This document shows, one piece after another, positions 7,806 to 16,080 of a stretch of DNA of 57,654 nucleotides. Where the stretch lies: positions 1-57,654 of the forward strand of contig NZ_JAGPXY010000038.1 of NCBI RefSeq assembly GCF_018070325.1, read 5' to 3'. The notes under the pieces are model-generated. The model ran no database searches. It saw only the letters and a list, made by a program, of their open reading frames with translations, and was not told the DNA's origin. Source of the stretch: Micromonospora sp. H61 (GTDB lineage Bacteria; Actinomycetota; Actinomycetes; Mycobacteriales; Micromonosporaceae). Within the stretch, counting starts at the first letter, position 1. The number at the start of each line of letters is the position of its first letter. A program made the position numbers and the translations under genes.

Positions 7806-8753
7806 ATGCGCATCGTGGTTCTGGCCGGCGGCATCGGCGGCGCCCGGTTCCTGCTCGGGGTCCGGGCGTACGCCCGTGACGTCGGCGCGGAGGTGACCGC
7901 CGTTGTCAACGTCGGCGACGACCTGTGGTTACACGGGTTGAAGATCTGCCCCGACCTGGACAGCGTCATGTACACCCTCGGCGGGGGCGCCGACCCGGAA
8001 CGAGGCTGGGGTCGGGTCGGCGAGAGCTGGACCGTCAAACAGGAGTTGGCCGCGTACGGGGCGGAGCCGACCTGGTTCGGCCTCGGCGACAAGGACATCG
8101 CCACCCACCTGGTCCGCAGCACCATGCTCAACGGCGGTTACCCGTTGAGCGCGGTCACCGAGGCGCTGGCCAGCCGCTGGGAGCCGGGCGTACGCCTGTT
8201 GCCGGCGACTGACGACCGCCTGGAGACCCATGCCGTGGTGGAGGACGACCAGGGCCAGCGGGCGATCCACTTCCAGGAGTGGTGGGTACGGTACCGAGCG
8301 GACATTTCCACGCACCGTTTCGTGTTCGTCGGCGCGGAGACGGCGAAGCCGGCCCCCGGGGTGCTGGACGCGATCGCCTCGGCCGACCTGGTGCTGATCG
8401 CGCCGAGCAACCCGGTGGTGAGCGTCGCGCCGGTGCTGGCCGTACCGGGGCTGCGTGCGGCGGTGGCGGACGGCCCGGCGCCGGTGGTGGGTGTCTCCCC
8501 GATCATCGGCGGCGCGCCGGTGCGGGGGATGGCCGACCGTTGTCTGGCCGTGCTCGGTGTGGAGTGCAGCGCGGCGGGGGTGGGTCGGCTCTACGGCGGC
8601 CGGGCGAGCGGCGGCCTGCTCGACGGTTGGCTGGTGGCCGAGGAGGACGCGGGCACTGTGGTGCCTGAGGTGACGGTCCGCGCGGTGCCGCTGCGGATGA
8701 CCGACGAGGCGGCGACGGCGGCCATGGTCCGCGCCGCGGTGGAGTTGACGTGA
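7806..8753 (+). CDS. fbiA: 2-phospho-L-lactate / phosphoenolpyruvate transferase of F420 synthesis
   Basis: FbiA (CofD) joins FO to the activated three-carbon acid carried on GDP, giving F420-0 or, in mycobacteria, dehydro-F420-0. The protein starts MRIVVLAGGIGGARFLLGV, a nucleotide-binding loop, followed by NVGDDLWLHGLKICPDLDS, the signature region of CofD proteins. At 315 residues it has the normal length. I chose the ATG at 7806, which has GCGAGG about 9 nt upstream; an in-frame ATG at 7797 is possible. Its stop overlaps the GTG of fbiB by 4 bp (GTGA), so the two are translationally coupled. Confidence 0.95.
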   Translation: MRIVVLAGGIGGARFLLGVRAYARDVGAEVTAVVNVGDDLWLHGLKICPDLDSVMYTLGGGADPERGWGRVGESWTVKQELAAYGAEPTWFGLGDKDIATHLVRSTMLNGGYPLSAVTEALASRWEPGVRLLPATDDRLETHAVVEDDQGQRAIHFQEWWVRYRADISTHRFVFVGAETAKPAPGVLDAIASADLVLIAPSNPVVSVAPVLAVPGLRAAVADGPAPVVGVSPIIGGAPVRGMADRCLAVLGVECSAAGVGRLYGGRASGGLLDGWLVAEEDAGTVVPEVTVRAVPLRMTDEAATAAMVRAAVELT

Positions 8754-9835
8754 GGCTGGAGATTCTGCCGGTGCTCGGCATCGGTCACGTGACCGAGGGT
8801 GACGACCTGGCTGCGGTGATCGCTACCGCCGCGCCGTGGCTGCGCAACGGCGACGTGCTGGTGGTGACCAGCAAGATCGTTTCCAAGGCGGAGGGGCGGC
8901 TCGTCGACGTGCCGGCGGACGGGCCGGAACGGCTGGCCGCCCGGGACGAGGTCCTGGCCGGTGAGACCGCCCGGGTGGTGGCCAGCCGGGGGGCGACCCG
9001 GATCGTGCAGACCCACCACGGCTTCGTGATGGCCTCGGCGGGGATCGACGCGTCGAACGTGGACAAGACCCAACTGGTGCTGCTGCCGGTCGACCCGGAC
9101 GCCTCGGCGCGAGCGCTGCGGGACGCGCTGCGGGAGCGCTACGACCTGGACCTGGCCGTGATCATCAGCGACACGATGGGCCGGCCCTGGCGCAACGGGC
9201 TCACCGACGTGGCGCTCGGGGTGGCCGGGATGCCGGCCATCCGCGACCACCGGGGCGAGGTCGACCCGTACGGCAACGAGTTGCAGTTGACCCAGATGGC
9301 AGTTGTGGACGAGTTGGCGGGTGCCGGCGAACTGATCAAGGGCAAGTGCGATCAGGTGCCCGTCGCTGTGGTGCGGGGCTACCTGCCGGCCACCAGTCCG
9401 GACGACGCCGGTGGCGCACGGGCGCTGATCCGCGACGCGGCACAGGACCTGTTCTCGCTCGGTACCGCCGAGGCACGCGCCGCCGGGCTCTCCGACGCCG
9501 CCACCCTGACCGACGGTCCCGGCCCGACACCGGCCGACCTGACCGCGGTGCGACGGGCGATCGACGCGGTCGCCGGGGTGGTCGCCCCCGGCACTGTCTT
9601 CACAGTGGTCGACGAGGCCGAGGTACGCGCCGGTCTGGTCGCCGAGATGCCCGGGTGGCCGGACGGCGCCGACCTGCTGCTCGGCTCGGCCCCGACGCCC
9701 ATCGAGCCGATGGGTCTGGTCCGCTTCGGTGCCGACCTGCACCGGCTGCGCGTCGCCCTGGCCGCCCAGGGCGTCGGGTCGACACTGTTGCCGCCACCGC
9801 CCGGCAGCCCGGCGAACGCCGCGCTCGCCCTGTAG
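8750..9835 (+). CDS. fbiB: Coenzyme F420-0:L-glutamate ligase, short form without an evident nitroreductase domain
   Basis: The N-terminal ~245 residues match the CofE ligase that adds glutamates to F420-0: LPVLGIGHVTEGDDLAAVI, VVTSKIVSKAEGR, IISDTMGRPWRNG and ELQLTQMAVVDELA. In mycobacterial FbiB (about 448 residues) a ~200-residue FMN nitroreductase domain follows and reduces dehydro-F420. Here the total length is 361 and only ~115 residues follow. I recognise no FMN-binding nitroreductase motif in them, though HRLRVALAAQGVGST faintly recalls a late nitroreductase helix. The start is GTG, overlapping the fbiA stop. Confidence 0.9.
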   Translation: MRLEILPVLGIGHVTEGDDLAAVIATAAPWLRNGDVLVVTSKIVSKAEGRLVDVPADGPERLAARDEVLAGETARVVASRGATRIVQTHHGFVMASAGIDASNVDKTQLVLLPVDPDASARALRDALRERYDLDLAVIISDTMGRPWRNGLTDVALGVAGMPAIRDHRGEVDPYGNELQLTQMAVVDELAGAGELIKGKCDQVPVAVVRGYLPATSPDDAGGARALIRDAAQDLFSLGTAEARAAGLSDAATLTDGPGPTPADLTAVRRAIDAVAGVVAPGTVFTVVDEAEVRAGLVAEMPGWPDGADLLLGSAPTPIEPMGLVRFGADLHRLRVALAAQGVGSTLLPPPPGSPANAALAL

Positions 9836-9843
9836 GACCGCTT

Positions 9844-9864
9844 CCGGCCGGCGCGAACGGCCGG
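9844..9864. terminator. Hairpin between convergent fbiB and the ArsR-like gene
   Basis: CCGGCCG and CGGCCGG around a 7-nt loop lie between two convergent stop codons 30 bp apart, so it could serve both directions. Confidence 0.5.
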
Positions 9865-9865
9865 G

Positions 9866-10858
9866 TCACGCGTCCAGCATGGCCCGGCCCAGCGGGGTCA
9901 ACGTGTGCAGCACGCTGTTGCGTTCGCGGTGGCTGACCAGCAGACCAGCGTTGCGCAGCACCGTGGCGTGCTGGCTCGCCGCCGCCGGTGAGATGTTGAG
10001 CTGGCGGGCGACCTCGCCGGTGGTGCAGCCCTCGTCGCTGGCCTGCAACACCGCCGCCCTGGTGCGGCCCAGCAGCGCGGCGAGTGATTCGCGGGCGGCA
10101 CCGGACGCGGCGCTGGCGTCGGCGGAGACCAGCGCGCCCAGCCGGTCCACCGGGTAGACCAGCACCGGTGGCAGCGCCGGGTCGAGCAGTGCGACAGGGG
10201 TGGTCGCGCAGAAGAACGACGGCACCAGAAGCAGCCCACGGCCGTCCAGGTGCAGCTCCCGGCTGTGCGGGTAGCTGTGGATCTCCAGCACCCCGCTCTC
10301 CCAGCGCATCGCCGGCCGGAGGCTGGTGAGCAGGCCCTCGACGCCGCCGTCGAGCAGCGCCCGCGCCCGCCGCGTGCGGTCCGCCGCGACCGCGGCCTGG
10401 ATCCGGCTCCAGTACGGGCTGATCGCCACCGACCGGTACTGCTCCATCGACTCGGCCAGGTGGTGCAGCGCCGACACCTCACCGCGAGCGAGCGCTGCCG
10501 CCGAGGAGGGCAGCTGATTCTCCGCGGCCAGCACGCTCAGGTCCCGGTGCAGCAACTCGGCGGGGGTACGGCGGAGCGCGTCCAGCCCGGCCTCGAAGCC
10601 CTCGACGCTGGCGTACGGGGTGAGGAAGTCGGGGAAGTAGCCACGCGGTGGGTTCAACGCGAAGAGCAGGCGGAGCTGCTCGGAGGCCGAGTCCTGGCGC
10701 AGGTCCCGGGCCACGCTGCGCCGCCAGTTGGCAGTCAGCGGATCGCGGGTGCGGCCGCGCAGCACGTGCAGGCTGAGGACCAGCTCCCAGACCGGGTCCG
10801 CCGCCGGCGCCACCCGGGTCCGGAGGATGTCCTCCCCAGAAAAGTGGATCTTCAGCAT
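9866..10858 (-). CDS. ArsR-family-like winged-helix transcriptional regulator with a DUF5937-type N-terminus
   Basis: The start is the ATG at 10858 (MLKIHFSGEDILRTRVAPA), which has AGGAG 8 nt upstream. The 330-residue protein has a ~240-residue effector or dimerisation region typical of a group of actinobacterial ArsR-like regulators that begin in this way. Its C-terminal winged helix (about 255-328) is EVARQLNISPAAASQHATVL followed by LLVSHRERNSVLHTLT. The metal-binding CxC of classical ArsR proteins is absent, so the ligand is not predicted. It is convergent with fbiB and stands alone. Its target may be itself or a gene outside this window. Confidence 0.75.
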   Translation of the reverse strand: MLKIHFSGEDILRTRVAPAADPVWELVLSLHVLRGRTRDPLTANWRRSVARDLRQDSASEQLRLLFALNPPRGYFPDFLTPYASVEGFEAGLDALRRTPAELLHRDLSVLAAENQLPSSAAALARGEVSALHHLAESMEQYRSVAISPYWSRIQAAVAADRTRRARALLDGGVEGLLTSLRPAMRWESGVLEIHSYPHSRELHLDGRGLLLVPSFFCATTPVALLDPALPPVLVYPVDRLGALVSADASAASGAARESLAALLGRTRAAVLQASDEGCTTGEVARQLNISPAAASQHATVLRNAGLLVSHRERNSVLHTLTPLGRAMLDA

Positions 10859-11064
10859 GGAGCGCTCCTGTGTCGCCGGCAGGGGGATGCCGGATGACCG
10901 TTCGACTCTACCTGGCCGGCAGTAATCTCCATCTTTAAGCCTGGACTGAAAAACCTCGACGCCTCCGGGGCCGGTTCGGCATGCTTCCCATGCCCGAACA
11001 CGGCGCCGCGCGTCCATGACGCCCGTGCTGCCGGGGCACCGGGACCGGGGAGGCCCCGGTGATC

Positions 11065-11113
11065 GGACGGCACCACGAGGGTCTGCGGCCCTTGCTCCGC
11101 AGAGGTGCCGTCC
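11065..11113 (-). terminator. Nested hairpin downstream of the 11137-12183 gene
   Basis: Outer arms GGACGGCACC and GGTGCCGTCC (10 bp) enclose inner arms TCTGCGG and CCGCAGA (7 bp). It starts 24 nt after the stop codon. A second small hairpin, ACCGGGG-AGG-CCCCGGT, follows at 11044-11060. Confidence 0.6.
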
Positions 11114-11136
11114 GGTCATCCCGGTCCCGCGCCGAC

Positions 11137-12183
11137 TCAGCCGACCCAGAGCGCGACCCGATGGTCCTCGTCCGTGACGTAGAACGACCGTCCGTCCAGC
11201 TCCGCCACCCCCTCGACGTGGTGGAACGGGGCCAGGTCCGCCACCTGCTCCCCGACGAGCCGCCGCCCGTCGCCCGCCTCGCCACCGGTGAGCCGGAAGC
11301 GAACGTGTCGGGAGGTGACCTCACCCCCACCCGGGTGGTCGTCGAGCAGGACCGACCCCTTGCCCAACGCGTCGATCGAGCCGATCACGGCCGCGTACCC
11401 GCCGTCCACCGTCGGGGTGATCGCGCGGAAGCCGGTCAGCTGCCCCGGCGGAGTGACACCTGTCAACACGTACGCGCCCAAGGCCCGCGGCCACGCCCGC
11501 TCGGCAGTGAACATGCCCGGCACACCGGCCACCTCGACCAGGATCGGCTCACCGGCGTCGGTGACCGGAAAACGCAGCCCGAGCAGCACCGTCCCGGCCG
11601 GGGTGAACGCCGCCGCCTCCACGTTCAACGGCAGGTCGTCCGGGGCCAACCGGCTCACCCAGCTCTTCTCCCGGACGGTCCCCCGGGCCAGCGTCTCCAC
11701 GATGAACCGCTCCCGCACCCGCTCCCCCGCCGGCAGGAGGGTCAGCGGCGCCGCGGCTAGAGCATCGTTCACCGCTCGGTGCAGTCGAAACGAGTTGCGT
11801 ACCACGTGCACCGGTAGCGGCCCGGCCGCCGCGTCGTCCTCACGGAACCGGGCCACGAAGGCGCGCCGAGGTCGCAGCGGGCCAGCCTTCGAGCCGAAGT
11901 GGGAGCCGAACACGTACACCCAGCCGTCGTGGTGGGCGAGCGCCTCACCGTCCTCGGTCCGCCCGTTCTCCACACCGGCATCCGCGCGCACGTGCAGTGC
12001 CGTCCACTCCCCGTCGTCGCGCTCCAGCAGCAACGCGAGGCAGCGCTCCACCGGCCCCTCGTCCAGCACGGTCCAGAAACCCCGCCGGGCAGCGTACGCG
12101 CGCAGCAGCGCCGCCGACCGCACCGGCAGCAGATCGCTGGCCTCGTTGCCGGCCACCACGAATTCGACGAGTCGCACTGTCAC
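11137..12183 (-). CDS. Conserved hypothetical protein, possibly beta-propeller-like
   Basis: The frame stays open far upstream, but everything beyond 12183 lies antisense to the NUDIX gene. I choose the GTG at 12183 (VTVRLVEFVVAGNEASDLLP), which has TACGCT 6 nt upstream as in leaderless genes. The 348-residue product has no signal peptide or membrane segment. It contains repeated short strands separated by acidic or glycine turns (LLLERDDGEW, HHDGWVYVFGSHF, GTVLLGLRFPVTDAGEP, GSFYVTDEDHRVALWVG-like end), which suggests a propeller fold. No catalytic signature was recognised. It is divergent from the NUDIX gene with 39 bp between start codons, so the two may be co-regulated. Confidence 0.7.
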   Translation of the reverse strand: MTVRLVEFVVAGNEASDLLPVRSAALLRAYAARRGFWTVLDEGPVERCLALLLERDDGEWTALHVRADAGVENGRTEDGEALAHHDGWVYVFGSHFGSKAGPLRPRRAFVARFREDDAAAGPLPVHVVRNSFRLHRAVNDALAAAPLTLLPAGERVRERFIVETLARGTVREKSWVSRLAPDDLPLNVEAAAFTPAGTVLLGLRFPVTDAGEPILVEVAGVPGMFTAERAWPRALGAYVLTGVTPPGQLTGFRAITPTVDGGYAAVIGSIDALGKGSVLLDDHPGGGEVTSRHVRFRLTGGEAGDGRRLVGEQVADLAPFHHVEGVAELDGRSFYVTDEDHRVALWVG

Positions 12184-12189
12184 CGTGCC

Positions 12190-12195
12190 AGCGTA
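12190..12195 (-). promoter_or_regulatory. Putative leaderless -10 element (TACGCT) for the 11137-12183 gene
   Basis: TACGCT on the minus strand ends 6 nt before the GTG at 12183. Its counterpart for the divergent gene is only 15 bp away. Confidence 0.45.
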
Positions 12196-12210
12196 CGGAG
12201 CACACGCTCG

Positions 12211-12216
12211 TACAGT
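12211..12216 (+). promoter_or_regulatory. Putative leaderless -10 element (TACAGT) for the NUDIX gene
   Basis: TACAGT ends 6 nt before the GTG at 12223, with no Shine-Dalgarno between them. Confidence 0.45.
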
Positions 12217-12222
12217 GGCGGG

Positions 12223-12840
12223 GTGCCCGACACCGTGATCACCGGCCCGACCGCCCAGACGACCGGCCCCGAGGCGTACGCCGCGTTGCATGCCGACGCC
12301 ACCGCGTTGCTGGAGGGCTGGCAGCCCACCAGCCCGGGCGCTGCCAACGCGCGGGACCGGACCCTCACCTTGCTCGCCGCCGGTCCGATCGCGATGAGCC
12401 GGCAGCACCGACCGGGGCACGTCACCGCCAGCGCGTTGGTGCTGGACGCCACCGGCTCGCGGGTGCTGCTCTGCCTGCACGTCAAGTTCGGGTGGTGGGT
12501 GCAGCTCGGCGGGCACTGTGAGCCGGTCGACCAGACCCTGGTCGCCGCCGCCCTCCGCGAGGCCACCGAGGAGTCCGGAATCGCCGGCCTGCGCATCGAC
12601 CCGGTGCCGATCGACGTGGACGTGCACCCGGTGCAGTGTCAGGGCGGGTCCGCGCACCACGACGTACGGTTCGCCGTGCTCGCCCCGCCGGCGGCGGTGG
12701 AGCATGTCAGCGACGAGGCCGAGGCGCTGGGCTGGTTCCCACCGGACCAGCTGCCCGAACCACTGGCCGGCGGGACCGCGCAACAGGTCGCGCCGGCACT
12801 GGCAGCCCTCAGACGTAGCCCTCTTCGCCTCGCTCCTTGA
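12223..12840 (+). CDS. NUDIX hydrolase
   Basis: NUDIX enzymes cleave nucleoside diphosphates linked to another moiety; the substrate cannot be read here. The 205-residue protein starts at GTG 12223. The NUDIX box lies at about 97-120: GGHCEPVDQTL...REATEESGI. It has the REATEE core with catalytic glutamates, and one extra residue between the glycine and the RE pair compared with the strict consensus, as in several GGHxE-type members. The last 32 bp overlap the convergent 3' end of the manC gene. The neighbourhood (F420 genes, GDP-mannose synthesis) suggests nucleotide-sugar or cofactor housekeeping, but this is weak. Confidence 0.85.
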   Translation: MPDTVITGPTAQTTGPEAYAALHADATALLEGWQPTSPGAANARDRTLTLLAAGPIAMSRQHRPGHVTASALVLDATGSRVLLCLHVKFGWWVQLGGHCEPVDQTLVAAALREATEESGIAGLRIDPVPIDVDVHPVQCQGGSAHHDVRFAVLAPPAAVEHVSDEAEALGWFPPDQLPEPLAGGTAQQVAPALAALRRSPLRLAP

Positions 12841-13900
12841 GCTCGTCGACCAGGGCCTTGACGTCCTGCGCCCGGTCGCGCGGGCAGACCAGCACCGCGT
12901 CCGGGGTGTCCACCACGATCAGGTCGCGCAGACCGAGCACGGCCACCAGCCGACCCGACTGCGGGACGACCACGAGGTTGCTGCTGTCCCGCAGCAGCAC
13001 GCCCGGCTTGGCCTCCGTGCCGAGCACCACGTTGCCCGCGTCGTCGGCCGGCAGCACGTCGCCCAGGGTGTGGAAGTCACCGACGTCGTTCCAGCCGAAG
13101 TCGCCCGGCACCGTCGCGACCCGACCCGCCGTGGCCGCGCCCTCCATCACCGCGTAGTCGACGGAGATCTTCGGCAGGGTCGGCCAGATCGCGCCCAGGA
13201 CGTCGTCCTGCTCCGGGGTGCCCCAGGCGGCGGCGATCGCGGCGACGCCGGCGTGCAGTGCCGGCTGCTGGCGGGCCAGCTCGGCGAGGAAGACGTCCAC
13301 CCGCCACACGAACATGCTCGCGTTCCACAGGTGCCGGCCCGAACTGACGTACGCCTCGGCGACCTCGGCTGCCGGCTTCTCCTTGAACTCGGCCACCGGC
13401 CGCCACGGCACACCCTCGGTCGGATCGCCGGTCTCCAGGTAGCCGTAGCCGGTCTCCGCACGGGTCGGAGTGATCCCGACGGTCATCAGCATGCCCTGCT
13501 CTGCCCCGCGGACCGCCTCCTGGACCGTGCAGACCCAGCTGTCCGGGTCGCGGATCAGGTGGTCGGCCGCGAAGCTGCCCATCACCGCGTTCGGGTCACG
13601 CGTCGCGATCACCGCGGCGGCCAACGCGATCGCCGCGCAGGAATCCCGGGGAGAGGGCTCGACCAGGATGTTCTCCTCCGGCAGCACTGTCAGCTGCCGT
13701 GCCACCGCCGCGACGTGCGCGGCACCGGTGACCACAAGGGTCCGGTCCGGTGTGGTCAGCGGCGCGAGCCGTTCGACTGTCGCCTGGAGCAGTGAGGCGC
13801 TGGTGCCGGTCAGCGGGTGGAGGAACTTGGGATGACCGGCGCGGGACAACGGCCACAACCTCGTGCCACTGCCACCTGCCGGAATGACCGCATAGAGCAT
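12809..13900 (-). CDS. manC: Mannose-1-phosphate guanylyltransferase (GDP-mannose synthesis)
   Basis: The enzyme forms GDP-mannose from GTP and mannose-1-phosphate for cell-envelope glycans. The 363-residue protein starts MLYAVIPAGGSGTRLWPLSR, the nucleotide-binding loop of sugar-nucleotidyltransferases. It contains FKEKPAAEVAEAY and the PFGWND-like DFGWNDVGDFHTL typical of GDP-mannose pyrophosphorylases. The C-terminal phosphomannose isomerase domain of bifunctional enzymes is absent. The ATG at 13900 is preferred because the motif starts there. The next gene upstream is a glycosyltransferase 63 bp away on the same strand, so the two may be co-transcribed. Position matches mycobacterial manB/C (Rv3264c). 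Confidence 0.9.
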   Translation of the reverse strand: MLYAVIPAGGSGTRLWPLSRAGHPKFLHPLTGTSASLLQATVERLAPLTTPDRTLVVTGAAHVAAVARQLTVLPEENILVEPSPRDSCAAIALAAAVIATRDPNAVMGSFAADHLIRDPDSWVCTVQEAVRGAEQGMLMTVGITPTRAETGYGYLETGDPTEGVPWRPVAEFKEKPAAEVAEAYVSSGRHLWNASMFVWRVDVFLAELARQQPALHAGVAAIAAAWGTPEQDDVLGAIWPTLPKISVDYAVMEGAATAGRVATVPGDFGWNDVGDFHTLGDVLPADDAGNVVLGTEAKPGVLLRDSSNLVVVPQSGRLVAVLGLRDLIVVDTPDAVLVCPRDRAQDVKALVDELKERGEEGYV

Positions 13901-13963
13901 CCGCACATCATGCCCGACGTACCTGCCCAAAGTGGCACGGGTCACCCGCAGCGGCGCGGAGGA

Positions 13964-15109
13964 TCAGGAACGGGCGCGACTCCACGCCGCGATGTGCACC
14001 TCGGCGCTGGACTCCCAGGTGAACTCCTTGGCCCGGTCGAACCCCGCCTTCGCCAGCGACAACCGCCGCTGCTCGTCGTCGAGCAGGGCAGCCAGGTCGG
14101 TGCCGATCTGCTCCGGGTCCTCCGAGGTGTACGCGACCGCGTCGCCGCCCACCTCGGGCAGCGAGAGCCGGGGCGTGGTCAGCACCGGGGCGGCGCACGC
14201 CATCGCCTCCAGGATCGGCAGCCCGAACCCCTCGCCGTAGGACGGGTACGCGGCGACCAGGGCACCGCCGAGGAAACCCGGCAGGTCGGCGTAGCGCAGG
14301 TAACCGGGGCGCAGCAGACGCAGGTGCGACGGCACCTCGGCCACCGCCCGGTCGATGTCTTCGTCGTGCCCCTGCCCACCGGCGATCACCAGGGCCGGCG
14401 GGTCGACCCGGTCAGCCACCGCCCGCGCCCACCCACGGATCAGGTTGGGCACGTTCTTCCGAGGCTCCTTGGCACCGAGGAAGGCGACGTAGCTGCTGTT
14501 GCCCAGCCCCAGACGCGCGCGTACCCGGGCCTTCTCCTCCTCGGTGGGAGCGTGGAAGGCAGCCTGGTCGACGCCGTGGTACGCCACGTCGATCCGCGTC
14601 GGGTCGGCGTCGAGCAGCCGGATCAGCTCGTCCCGGGTGGCCTTGCTGGGCACGATCACCCGGTCGGCGCGGCGCAGCGAGGTCTTGATGGCGCTGCGGA
14701 AGAACGTGCGGCGGGACTTGTCGTAATGCTCCGGCTCAGTGAAGAACGTCGCATCGTGCACGGTGACCGTGACCGGACACCCGGCCCGCAGCGGGCAGGT
14801 GTAGAAGGGCGAGTGCAGCACCTCTGCGCCCACCTGCTGGGCGAGCAGCGGCAGGCCGGTCTGCTCCCAGGCCAGCCGGGCCGGGCGGTGCGCCACGGCG
14901 GCCGGGGCCGGGATGATCTCCGCGCCCGGCAGCATGCGGGTGTACCGCTCGAGGTCGGTGCGGAGACTGACCACCGCCAGCTCCACCCCCGACCCGCACA
15001 CCTTGCCGAGGGCACCGAGCAGACCGTCGACGTATCGACCGACACCACCACGGTCGGTGGGGACACTCGTGGCGTCGATGAGCACGCGGGGCGGGCGACC
15101 GGCGGTCAC
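13964..15109 (-). CDS. GT4-family glycosyltransferase
   Basis: I choose the GTG at 15109 (VTAGRPPRVLIDATSVPTDR) because AAGGAG lies 8 nt upstream; the longer frame has no comparable signal. The 381-residue protein shows GT-B architecture: an N-terminal RGGVGRYVDGLLGAL acceptor-side domain, LGAKEPRKNVPNLIRGW, and the donor-site motif EGFGLPILEAMACAAPVL with the E-x7-E pair. It probably transfers mannose or a related sugar from a nucleotide donor, given manC immediately downstream. The synteny position corresponds to wbbL1 in mycobacteria, but wbbL is a different family, so I do not transfer that name. Confidence 0.85.
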   Translation of the reverse strand: MTAGRPPRVLIDATSVPTDRGGVGRYVDGLLGALGKVCGSGVELAVVSLRTDLERYTRMLPGAEIIPAPAAVAHRPARLAWEQTGLPLLAQQVGAEVLHSPFYTCPLRAGCPVTVTVHDATFFTEPEHYDKSRRTFFRSAIKTSLRRADRVIVPSKATRDELIRLLDADPTRIDVAYHGVDQAAFHAPTEEEKARVRARLGLGNSSYVAFLGAKEPRKNVPNLIRGWARAVADRVDPPALVIAGGQGHDEDIDRAVAEVPSHLRLLRPGYLRYADLPGFLGGALVAAYPSYGEGFGLPILEAMACAAPVLTTPRLSLPEVGGDAVAYTSEDPEQIGTDLAALLDDEQRRLSLAKAGFDRAKEFTWESSAEVHIAAWSRARS

Positions 15110-15263
15110 GGGGCGACTCCTTGAACTGGCGGGCCTGTGGGGAACAACACTCCGGGGGTAAAGCCTACGCCGGGGCGCGGGGCCGACGCTGACTGCGACC
15201 CGACGGTACGCCGACTTGCCATCGTCATCGAGTACGGCCCACAGGGGCGTATCGTTCGCGCCG

Positions 15264-15953
15264 ATGGCCGACAACATTGCCCGGGTGTTCGCCGACGCGA
15301 TCGCGACCGATCCGACCCGACCGCTGCTCACCTGGTACGACGACGCCACCGGCGACCGCACCGAACTCTCCGGCGTCACCTTGGCGAACTGGGTGGCGAA
15401 GACCGCCAACCTCCTCGTCGACGAGGTCGGCCTCGCGCCGGGCACCCCGGCCGGCGTGCTGCTGCCGCCACACTGGCAGACCGCTGCGGTGCTGCTGGCC
15501 TGCTGGTCGGCCAAGCTGAGCGTCGTCGACACGCCGGGCGACGTGGGGGTGCTCTTCGCCGCCGCCGACAGGTTCGACGAGGCGCAGTCCTGGTCCGCCG
15601 ACGAGCGGTACGCCCTCGGATTGGCCCCGCTCGCCGCCCCGCTTCGGCAGGTGCCGCCCGGGTTCGCCGACTACGTCGTCGAGGTACGCGGACACGGTGA
15701 CCACTTCACGCCGCAATCCGGCAGTGGCCCCACCGACGCGCACCTGCTGGGTCGTGCCGAGGCCCGCGCCACCGAGTTGGGCATCGAGCCCGGCGCGCGG
15801 GTCCTGGTTGATGCCGGCCGTCACCCCGACCCGGTCGACTGGCTGCTGGCCCCACTGACCCGGGCCGCCACAGTCGTCCTCTGCGCCAACCAGGACCCGG
15901 CCCGCCTGGCCAGCCGCCAAGCCACCGAAAAGGTCACCCACACCCTCCCGTAA
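15264..15953 (+). CDS. TIGR03089 family protein
   Basis: The 229-residue protein begins MADNIARVFADAIATDPTRP and has the LLTWYDDATGDRTELSG start seen in TIGR03089. This actinobacterial family resembles the N-terminal part of AMP-binding acyl-CoA synthetases but is much shorter. The adenylate-binding STG-type loop and the C-terminal catalytic lysine domain are missing, so it is not a working ligase on its own. I chose the ATG at 15264; TATCGT lies 8 nt upstream. In Mycobacterium the homologue (Rv3268, as I recall) also sits in this neighbourhood. Function unknown. Confidence 0.8.
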   Translation: MADNIARVFADAIATDPTRPLLTWYDDATGDRTELSGVTLANWVAKTANLLVDEVGLAPGTPAGVLLPPHWQTAAVLLACWSAKLSVVDTPGDVGVLFAAADRFDEAQSWSADERYALGLAPLAAPLRQVPPGFADYVVEVRGHGDHFTPQSGSGPTDAHLLGRAEARATELGIEPGARVLVDAGRHPDPVDWLLAPLTRAATVVLCANQDPARLASRQATEKVTHTLP

Positions 15954-15997
15954 CCCGCCCCGCCCCGGCCCGCCCCGGCCCCGCCCGCCCGGCCCGG

Positions 15998-16066
15998 CGA
16001 TCTTGCAGTTTCGGTTGTCGAGATGGGCGGGATGCCCCTTAGGTCGGGACAGCAAGTGCAAGATCG
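15998..16066. repeat. Dispersed palindromic element, copy 1
   Basis: CGATCTTGCA (15998-16007) and TGCAAGATCG (16057-16066) form exact arms, flanked by CCCGG and CGGGG, with a ~49-nt spacer. It lies between two convergent genes (stops at 15953 and 16081). A related element lies at 39101-39173 in the same kind of position. Confidence 0.7.
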
Positions 16067-16080
16067 CGGGGGGATGGGGG

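Noticed and set aside
12184..12783. Upstream extension of the 11137-12183 gene to 12783
   Set aside because: The extra ~200 codons are antisense to the NUDIX gene; the GTG at 12183 has promoter support.
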